From Burkholderiaceae bacterium (GTDB lineage Bacteria; Pseudomonadota; Gammaproteobacteria; Burkholderiales; Burkholderiaceae): DNA of 11,590 bases. The translations under genes and the position numbers were made by a program. Under the pieces are notes generated by a model. That model made no database searches, had not been told where the DNA came from, and saw nothing but the letters and a program-made list of their open reading frames with translations. This document shows, piece by piece, positions 6,943-11,590 of this stretch (within the stretch, counting starts at the first letter, position 1; each line of letters starts with the position of its first letter). The stretch spans positions 1 to 11,590 of the forward strand of contig JASLEM010000357.1 of assembly GCA_030151165.1 (NCBI GenBank), written 5' to 3'.

Positions 6943-7686
6943 TCAGGCGAGGCCCGAGACCTCGCGCACCAGGCGCCGCAGCCCGACCCAGGCCTGCAGC
7001 GGGATCTCGTGGCCGCCGTCGAACGGCGACCAGCGCACCGCGGCGCCCTCGGCGAGCAGCGCGTCGCGCAGCGCGGTGCCGGCGCCGAGGCCGAGGTTGG
7101 CGTCCGAGCGGCCATGCACCAGGTGCACCGGGATGCCCTTCACGCGGTGCAGCACCGGCGCCCACTCGCTGAACGCCAGCCGCGACCCCGACCACAGCGC
7201 CAGCGCGTCCGCCGCGAGCGGCGGCGGCTGCAGCAGGACGTCCAGCGCCAGCATCGCGCCCTGCGAGAAGCCGGCGAGCACCAGCGGCGCGCCGGGCGCG
7301 CGGGCGCGCAGTTCGCGTGCGACCGCGTGCACCTTCGCGCGGGCGACGTCGCGGCCCGGCGGGTGGCTGTCGTGGAGGTCGGACGGCCCCGCCTGCAGCC
7401 GCGCCTCGCGCACCGCGTCGTCGACCTCCCACCACGCGCGGTGCCCGCCCGGCCGCTCCACCGGCCCGGCCGGCAGCGCGATCCATGCGGGCAGCTTCAA
7501 CGACTGCAGCAGCGGCGCGAGCTGCGCGGGCGTCATGTCCAGGCCGTGCAGCAGCAGCAGCACCGCGCGCGGCGTGCCGTGCGGCGCGATCCAGTGTGTC
7601 GAATCACCGGGCACGTCGTCGCACGCGCAACTCGGCCGCGGGATTTCCGTGGAGTTTTCCGAGGATTTGGCGCTGTCGTCGATCAC
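6943..7686 (-). CDS. Carboxylesterase / phospholipase-type serine hydrolase (PF02230-like)
   Basis: About 247-residue alpha/beta hydrolase of the carboxylesterase/phospholipase family, hydrolysing short-chain esters or thioesters. The first strand and oxyanion loop are AVLLLLHGLDMTP (41-53). The nucleophile elbow is GFSQGAML (139-146) with Ser141. Asp195 lies in HGRSDAN (191-197) and His226 in GGHEIP (224-229), so the catalytic triad is complete. Start choice is uncertain. The first downstream ATG (Met51) would cut off the oxyanion strand, so a GTG is needed. I chose the GTG at 7684-7686, but a second GTG at 7612-7614 would also keep the whole domain, and neither has a clear Shine-Dalgarno. 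The gene is divergent from the dehydrogenase-like gene, with 60 bp between them. Whether it belongs to the aminoacyl-carrier pathway, for example as an editing thioesterase, is not shown by the sequence. Confidence 0.85.
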   Translation of the reverse strand: MIDDSAKSSENSTEIPRPSCACDDVPGDSTHWIAPHGTPRAVLLLLHGLDMTPAQLAPLLQSLKLPAWIALPAGPVERPGGHRAWWEVDDAVREARLQAGPSDLHDSHPPGRDVARAKVHAVARELRARAPGAPLVLAGFSQGAMLALDVLLQPPPLAADALALWSGSRLAFSEWAPVLHRVKGIPVHLVHGRSDANLGLGAGTALRDALLAEGAAVRWSPFDGGHEIPLQAWVGLRRLVREVSGLA

Positions 7687-7732
7687 GGGGGCATTCTGGA
7701 GCCAAACCCCGGCCGGACGTCGCGCGGCGGCA

Positions 7733-7738
7733 TATACA
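7733..7738 (+). promoter_or_regulatory. Possible -10 element (TATACA) for the ACAD-ligase-DUF1839 operon
   Basis: TATACA lies in the only AT-rich patch of the 60-bp divergent spacer and ends 8 bp before the ATG at 7747. No recognisable -35 hexamer is found about 17 bp upstream. If used, transcription would start at or near the ATG, giving a leaderless or nearly leaderless mRNA, which agrees with the missing Shine-Dalgarno. Confidence 0.3.
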
Positions 7739-7746
7739 GTAGCGAA

Positions 7747-8967
7747 ATGCCCAGCCCCGAGTTCCCCAGACTGCTGCAGGACGTCCGTCGCATCGCGAAG
7801 GATGTCGCCGCCCCCGTCGCCGCGGACGTCGATCGCGACGCCCGCTTTCCGCACGAGACGGTCCGCGCGCTGCGCGAAGCCGGCGTGCTCTCCGCCGCCA
7901 TCCCGGCCGCCTTCGGGGGCGCCGGGCTCACGCTCGGCGAGCTCGGGCAGCTGTGCTTCGTGCTCGCGCAGGGCTGCGCGTCGAGCGGCATGGTGCTGGC
8001 GATGCACACGATCCAGGTCGGCTGCGTCGTGCGGCACGCGGCGGGCAGCGCGTTCTTCGAGGGGTGGCTTCGCACGATGGTGGCCGAACAGACGCTGCTG
8101 GCGTCGATGACCTCCGAGGTCGGCACCTTCGGCGAGACGCGCACCAGCGTCTGCGCGATCGAGCCCGACGCCGAAGACGCACGCCGCTTCACGCTCGGCA
8201 AGGACGCCACGACCGGCTCGTACTGCGCGCACGCCGACGCGATCCTCGTCACCGCACGCCGCAACGCCGACGCCGCGCCCGGCGACCAGGTGCTGGCGCT
8301 GGTGCGACGCGAGGACTGCACGCTGGCGCAGGTCGGCAGCTGGGACACCCTCGGCATGCGCGGCACCTGCAGCCCCGGCTTCCGGCTCGACGCGAAGGCC
8401 GACCGCGCGCAGATCCTGCCCGTCGACTACGCCGACATCTCGGCGCTGACGATGGTGCCCTACTCGCACGTGCTGTGGGCCGCGCTGTGGTCCGGCATCG
8501 CCGCCGACGCGCACGCGCGCGCCGCCACCTTCGTGCGCGGCCAGGCGCGCAAGAACCCCGGCACGACGCCGCCGACCGCGCTGCGGCTCGCGGAGCTGAC
8601 GGTCACGCTGCAGGCGATGCGCCACCACTGGCAATCCGTCGCCCACGAGTTCGACGCGCTGCCGGCGCCGCAGACCGCGGTCGGCTCGTCGCGCCAGGAC
8701 GCCGCGGCCGACGCGCCGCACCCGCTCGCCAAGATCGGCTGGTCGCTCAAGTTCAACAGCCTCAAGACCGCCGCCGCCGAGCGCGCGCCCGAGATCGTGC
8801 ACGGCGCGCTGCAGATCGTGGGCATCCTCGGCTACAAGAACGACACGCCCTTCAGCCTCGGCCGCCACCTGCGCGACGCGCTCTCGGCCGCGCTGATGAT
8901 CTCCAACGACCGCATCGCCGCGCAGAGCGCGAACATGCTGCTCGTGTTCAAGGACGACCAGGAATGA
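7747..8967 (+). CDS. Acyl-CoA dehydrogenase-family flavoprotein with atypical active site
   Basis: 406-residue protein with the usual length and domain order of acyl-CoA dehydrogenases. The N-terminal helical domain covers about 1-115 (FPHETVRALREAGVLSAAIP at 34-53, then AFGGAGLTLGELGQLC at 55-70). The middle beta domain covers about 116-230 (SMTSEVGTFGE at 120-130, WDTLGMRGTCS at 199-209). The C-terminal helical domain follows and ends in LRDALSAALMISNDRI (375-390). By eye alignment, the catalytic Glu of medium-chain enzymes (IYEGT region) falls at Ile386, and the alternative Glu of isovaleryl-CoA dehydrogenase falls near Ser240, so neither usual base is present. It overlaps the ligase gene (ATGA), so the substrate may be an aminoacyl group on the carrier protein rather than acyl-CoA. 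The ATG start lacks a Shine-Dalgarno. Fold assignment is secure; catalytic activity and substrate are open. Confidence 0.85.
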   Translation: MPSPEFPRLLQDVRRIAKDVAAPVAADVDRDARFPHETVRALREAGVLSAAIPAAFGGAGLTLGELGQLCFVLAQGCASSGMVLAMHTIQVGCVVRHAAGSAFFEGWLRTMVAEQTLLASMTSEVGTFGETRTSVCAIEPDAEDARRFTLGKDATTGSYCAHADAILVTARRNADAAPGDQVLALVRREDCTLAQVGSWDTLGMRGTCSPGFRLDAKADRAQILPVDYADISALTMVPYSHVLWAALWSGIAADAHARAATFVRGQARKNPGTTPPTALRLAELTVTLQAMRHHWQSVAHEFDALPAPQTAVGSSRQDAAADAPHPLAKIGWSLKFNSLKTAAAERAPEIVHGALQIVGILGYKNDTPFSLGRHLRDALSAALMISNDRIAAQSANMLLVFKDDQE

Positions 8968-9914
8968 CCGTGGCCGCTGCCCCCGACTCCCTCGATCGCG
9001 CCGATCCGTTCGATCCCGCGGCCTTTCGCGACGGCCTCGTCGCGCACGGCTTCATCATCCCGACCGGCGTGAAGGGCGGCGACGGCCGCACCGCGAAGTT
9101 CGAGGACATCCTCGACCGCTTCGACGCGCTCGTGATGCGCAACGCCGCCGGCGACGGCGCCGAGGCGCTGCACTTCCCGCCGCTGGTGGCGCGCACGCTG
9201 ATCGAGCGCATGGGCTACCTCGGCAACTTCCCGCAGCTGATCGGCAGCATCCACAGCTTCTTCGGCAACGACGCCGCCGCGCGCGAGCTGGCCGCGCTCG
9301 CCGACGCCGGCGAACGCTGGGAACACCTGCTCGAGCCGACCGAGACGATGCTGCTGCCCGCGGCCTGCTACCCGGTCTATCCGGTCTTCAGCGGCCTCCT
9401 GCCCGAGGGCGGCCGCCTCGTCACCGTGCGCAACTGGTGCTATCGCCACGAGCCGTCGGACGAACCGACGCGCCTGCAATCGTTCCGCATGCGCGAGTTC
9501 ATCCGCTGCGGCGCGCCCGACACCGTCCAGGCATGGCGCGACACCTGGCTGGAGCGCGGCCTCGCGCTGCTGCAAGGCCTGGGCCTGCCGGCGGCGAGCG
9601 ACGTCGCCAACGACCCGTTCTTCGGCCGCAGCGGCCGCATGATGGCCGCCAGCCAGCGCGACCAGCGGCTGAAGTTCGAGATCGTCGTGCCGGTCATCTC
9701 GGCCGACAAGCCGACCGCCATCTGCTCGTTCAACTGGCACCAGGAACACTTCACGTCGACCTTCGGCATCCGCCGCCACGACGGCACGACCGCGCACACC
9801 GCCTGCCTCGGCTTCGGGCTCGAGCGCGTGACGCTCGCGCTGATCAAGACGCACGGCTTCGACCTCGACGCGTGGCCGGCGGAGGTGCGCGCGCAGTTGT
9901 GGGGCGACGCATGA
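8964..9914 (+). CDS. Amino acid:[carrier protein] ligase (class II aaRS-like)
   Basis: 316-residue homologue of the catalytic domain of atypical seryl-tRNA synthetases, lacking an N-terminal tRNA-binding arm. Enzymes of this family activate glycine or alanine with ATP and load it onto the phosphopantetheine of a small carrier protein instead of tRNA (Mocibob et al., PNAS 2010, Bradyrhizobium and Agrobacterium proteins). Motif 2 is seen as RNWCYRHE (156-163) followed by FRMREF (174-179); motif 3 is CLGFGLERVTLAL (281-293) with Arg288. The expected zinc ligands are present: Cys135 (AACYPVYP), Glu178 (FRMREF) and Cys281. The likely partner is the carrier protein at 5974-6231. The start ATG overlaps the dehydrogenase stop, with AAGGA 9 nt upstream. 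Which amino acid is used cannot be decided from sequence. Annotation as a seryl-tRNA synthetase would be wrong. Confidence 0.92.
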   Translation: MTVAAAPDSLDRADPFDPAAFRDGLVAHGFIIPTGVKGGDGRTAKFEDILDRFDALVMRNAAGDGAEALHFPPLVARTLIERMGYLGNFPQLIGSIHSFFGNDAAARELAALADAGERWEHLLEPTETMLLPAACYPVYPVFSGLLPEGGRLVTVRNWCYRHEPSDEPTRLQSFRMREFIRCGAPDTVQAWRDTWLERGLALLQGLGLPAASDVANDPFFGRSGRMMAASQRDQRLKFEIVVPVISADKPTAICSFNWHQEHFTSTFGIRRHDGTTAHTACLGFGLERVTLALIKTHGFDLDAWPAEVRAQLWGDA

Positions 9915-11071
9915 CGAAGCGCCGCGCCGCGAGTGCGCCCGCGGAGCCGCCCGCGGCCGCGGTCGTGGCCGACCCGGCGGCCGCGCGCATGGACCTCGGC
10001 GGTAACGACCTGCAGCACGCGCACGCCCTGCCCGGCGTGCACGTCAAGGGCTATACGCCGCACGCGCTGCACGGCCCGGACTCGGTCTGGCTCGAGAAGA
10101 ACTGCTACGTCGACCTGTGGATCGAGCTGCTGTCGTCGCTCAAGCTCGACCCGCACGCGCTGTGGCCGTGCACCGTGGCGATCGACTTCGAGGGCGACCA
10201 GTGGACGTTCTTCAAGCCGCCGCACGACGAGCTGCGTTCGCTGTACGGCGTCGACGTGCAGGAGCTCACCGTCTGGCGGCCGCTCGCGGAGCACGCGATC
10301 GAGCACCTCACGGCCGGCCGGCTCCTCAGCATCGAGGCCGACGCCTTCTGGCTGCCCGACACCGCCGGCACCGACTATCGCCAGAACCATTCGAAGACGA
10401 CCATCGTGCTCAACGAGGTCGACCTCGACGCGCGCCGCATCGGCTACTGGCACAACGCCGGCTACTTCGAGGCCGGCGGCGAGGACGTCACCCGCCTGCT
10501 CGACCTGCCCGAGGCGATCTCCGACCTCGAGGCCATCGCCGACTGGCGCGGCTCGCGCATCGCCGAGCTCGGCGCCGCGACCGTCGCGCTCGACGAGGGC
10601 AAGCTGCCGCTGTACGCCGAGTTCATCCGCACGACCCGTCGCGTGCTGCGCTCCACCGACGAACTGCAGACCCTCGCGCTGCACCACCTCGCCAACCACC
10701 TCGCGTTCCGCCCGGAGACCAACCCGATCCGTCGCTTCGCGCGGCGCCTCGAGGACGACCTGCCGCTGCTGCGCGACTACGGCCTGGGGTATTACCACCA
10801 GTGGGCCTTCGGCACCGTGCGCCAGCTCGGCGCCGCCTTCGACTTCGCCGCCCGCGGCCTCGCGTGGCACGGCGCGCCGGAGGGCTCGCCGCTGCACGTC
10901 GCGATGGGCCGCTTCGATGCCATCGCGCGCGACGCGAAGACGCTGATCCTCAAGCTCGCACGGGCGGTGTCGTCGACCAAGCCCGTCGACCTGGCGCCGA
11001 TGCTGGAGGGCATGGCCGTCGCGTGGGACGACGGGATCGCCGCGCTGGAGCGGGCGGTCGGCGCGCGCTGA
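9911..11071 (+). CDS. DUF1839 family protein, possible papain/BtrH-like aminoacyl transferase
   Basis: 386-residue protein of DUF1839, a family commonly found beside aminoacyl-carrier-protein ligases and of unproven function. Residues 1-30 are a low-complexity Ala/Pro-rich leader. The core begins near 40, with NCYVDLWIELLSSL (64-77), VAIDFEGDQWTFFKPP (89-104) and VQELTVWRPL (116-125). It continues with LLSIEADAFWLPDTAGTDY (138-156), NHSKTTIVLNEVD (159-171) and RIGYWHNAGYF (176-186). A Cys at the head of a helix (Cys65), a later His on a strand (His160) and a polar residue on the next strand (Asn182) resemble the order of papain-like acyltransferases such as BtrH. This is my inference. Residues 230-386 are helical. 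The ATG overlaps the ligase stop (ATGA), with only a weak GGGG upstream. A later in-frame Met27 is an alternative start that would drop the leader. Confidence 0.85.
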   Translation: MTKRRAASAPAEPPAAAVVADPAAARMDLGGNDLQHAHALPGVHVKGYTPHALHGPDSVWLEKNCYVDLWIELLSSLKLDPHALWPCTVAIDFEGDQWTFFKPPHDELRSLYGVDVQELTVWRPLAEHAIEHLTAGRLLSIEADAFWLPDTAGTDYRQNHSKTTIVLNEVDLDARRIGYWHNAGYFEAGGEDVTRLLDLPEAISDLEAIADWRGSRIAELGAATVALDEGKLPLYAEFIRTTRRVLRSTDELQTLALHHLANHLAFRPETNPIRRFARRLEDDLPLLRDYGLGYYHQWAFGTVRQLGAAFDFAARGLAWHGAPEGSPLHVAMGRFDAIARDAKTLILKLARAVSSTKPVDLAPMLEGMAVAWDDGIAALERAVGAR

Positions 11072-11079
11072 GCCACGAC

Positions 11080-11101
11080 CCCGGCGCAGGCCGGCGCCGG
11101 G
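11080..11101. terminator. GC-rich hairpin between convergent genes
   Basis: CCCGGCGC (11080-11087) pairs with GCGCCGGG (11094-11101) across a 6-nt loop, giving an 8-bp all-GC stem 8 nt after the DUF1839 stop codon. No T-run follows on either strand, so it is not a classical intrinsic terminator. It could still stop or stabilise the transcript ends of both convergent operons. Confidence 0.5.
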
Positions 11102-11131
11102 CCAAGCGCGTACGGCACGCGCACGGCCCGG

Positions 11132-11590
11132 TCAATCGTCCGCGTAGAGCGTCTCCCACGGCACCCGCACCATCACGTCCGCGTCCGGCACCAGCGCGAC
11201 GATCGCGGAGTCCTTCTGCGACGTGTCGCGGCGCGCGTGGCGAGGCAGCGAGTCGCCGTTGCGGTTGGTGAGGCAGGCGACGATGGGCGTGTTCACGGTC
11301 GGCCCGCGGTGGATGACGATCGCGGTCTCGCCGGACACCAGGCGCACGAAGCAGCCCGGCGGGTAGAGGCCGAACTCCTTGATCAGCGCCGCGGCGAGCG
11401 GGTGGCCGGCGCTGCCGGTGAAGATCTCGCGCGCCGCCTGGTTGGCCGGCAGCGCGGCGCGCGACGAGCGCGCGCTCAGCTTCGCGTTGAAGACGTCGGC
11501 GTAGTGCAGCGCCTGCGCGATCTCGGCGACGTCGGTGAGGCGCTTCGGATACCCCGTGCCGTCCGTCAGCTCGTGGTGCTGTTCGACGGC
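11132..11590 (-). CDS. HD-GYP domain protein, C-terminal 152 residues (5' end off right edge)
   Basis: The minus-strand frame is open from the right edge to TGA at 11132-11134. It starts AVEQHHELTDGTGYPKRL, the GYP signature (HHE-x2-DG-x-GYP) of HD-GYP cyclic-di-GMP phosphodiesterases. It continues with helix ALHYADVFNAKLSARSSR (residues 27-44 of the visible part) and the family's common tail GHPLAAALIKEFGLYPPGCFVRL (62-84). The final beta-rich segment, SGETAIVIHRGP followed by VACLTNRNGD, ends at WETLYADD. The HD catalytic dyad lies outside the window, so activity cannot be judged. It is convergent with the DUF1839 gene, 60 bp away, and therefore probably not in the same operon. Such enzymes lower cyclic-di-GMP, which often controls polysaccharide production, but no specific link to these neighbours is visible. 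Confidence 0.88.
   Translation of the reverse strand, partial: AVEQHHELTDGTGYPKRLTDVAEIAQALHYADVFNAKLSARSSRAALPANQAAREIFTGSAGHPLAAALIKEFGLYPPGCFVRLVSGETAIVIHRGPTVNTPIVACLTNRNGDSLPRHARRDTSQKDSAIVALVPDADVMVRVPWETLYADD

Noticed and set aside
6371..7486. A 371-codon minus-strand frame overlapping the carboxylesterase and transferase genes
   Set aside because: It is another frame of both genes and contains no motif; the true frames hold the GFSQG and AcpS signatures.
6895..7746. Upstream extension of the dehydrogenase-like frame on the plus strand
   Set aside because: It is antisense to the carboxylesterase with its complete triad. Homology to acyl-CoA dehydrogenases starts just after the ATG at 7747.
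8964..9914. Seryl-tRNA synthetase
   Set aside because: The protein is only 316 residues, has no tRNA-binding coiled-coil arm and is linked to carrier-protein genes; the amino acid:[carrier protein] ligase family fits better.
8832..10897. Minus-strand open frames opposite the ligase and DUF1839 genes
   Set aside because: Shadow frames with biased composition; the plus strand carries class II aaRS motifs 2 and 3 and the DUF1839 core.
1..11590. CRISPR arrays, insertion sequences, tRNA or rRNA genes
   Set aside because: No regularly spaced repeats, transposase motifs, terminal inverted repeats or RNA gene signatures were seen when reading through the window.

Overview
The window is very GC-rich, with dense coding on both strands, 4-nt stop/start overlaps and strong GC bias at third codon positions. 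The proteins (a DUF1972 glycosyltransferase, an exosortase-type hydrolase, an aminoacyl-carrier-protein ligase with DUF1839, and an HD-GYP protein) suggest a betaproteobacterium of the Burkholderiales. This placement is inferred from gene content; no rRNA or tRNA is present to confirm it.

Minus-strand block (6729 down to 1, running off the left edge). In transcription order: an AcpS-type phosphopantetheinyl transferase, a small carrier protein, a glycoside hydrolase family 2 (beta-mannosidase-like) protein, a fused double alpha/beta hydrolase, a DUF1972/GT4 glycosyltransferase, and the first 50 codons of an unidentified gene. The last four genes are joined by 4-nt overlaps (GTGA or ATGA), so they are very likely one operon. 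It looks like one end of a polysaccharide or glycoconjugate locus.

Middle (6730-7746). An AT-richer 213-bp gap containing several short dyads lies upstream of the transferase gene. Next is a minus-strand carboxylesterase (PF02230 type). A 60-bp spacer then separates it from the divergent plus-strand operon.

Plus-strand block (7747-11071). Three genes overlap by ATGA: an acyl-CoA dehydrogenase-like flavoprotein, an amino acid:[carrier protein] ligase (a seryl-tRNA-synthetase-like enzyme without a tRNA-binding arm), and a DUF1839 protein. A GC-rich hairpin follows, then the convergent 3' end of an HD-GYP (cyclic-di-GMP phosphodiesterase) gene that is cut by the right edge.

How the genes may work together: the transferase would convert the carrier protein to its holo form, the ligase would load it with a small amino acid, and the flavoprotein might oxidise the tethered aminoacyl group. 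DUF1839, which I read as a possible papain/BtrH-like acyltransferase, could pass it to an acceptor. Ligase-carrier chemistry is established for homologues, but the fate of the amino acid is not known to me. Linkage to glycosyltransferase and glycoside hydrolase genes suggests an aminoacylated glycan or glycolipid, which is inference. This module is the most interesting content of the window.
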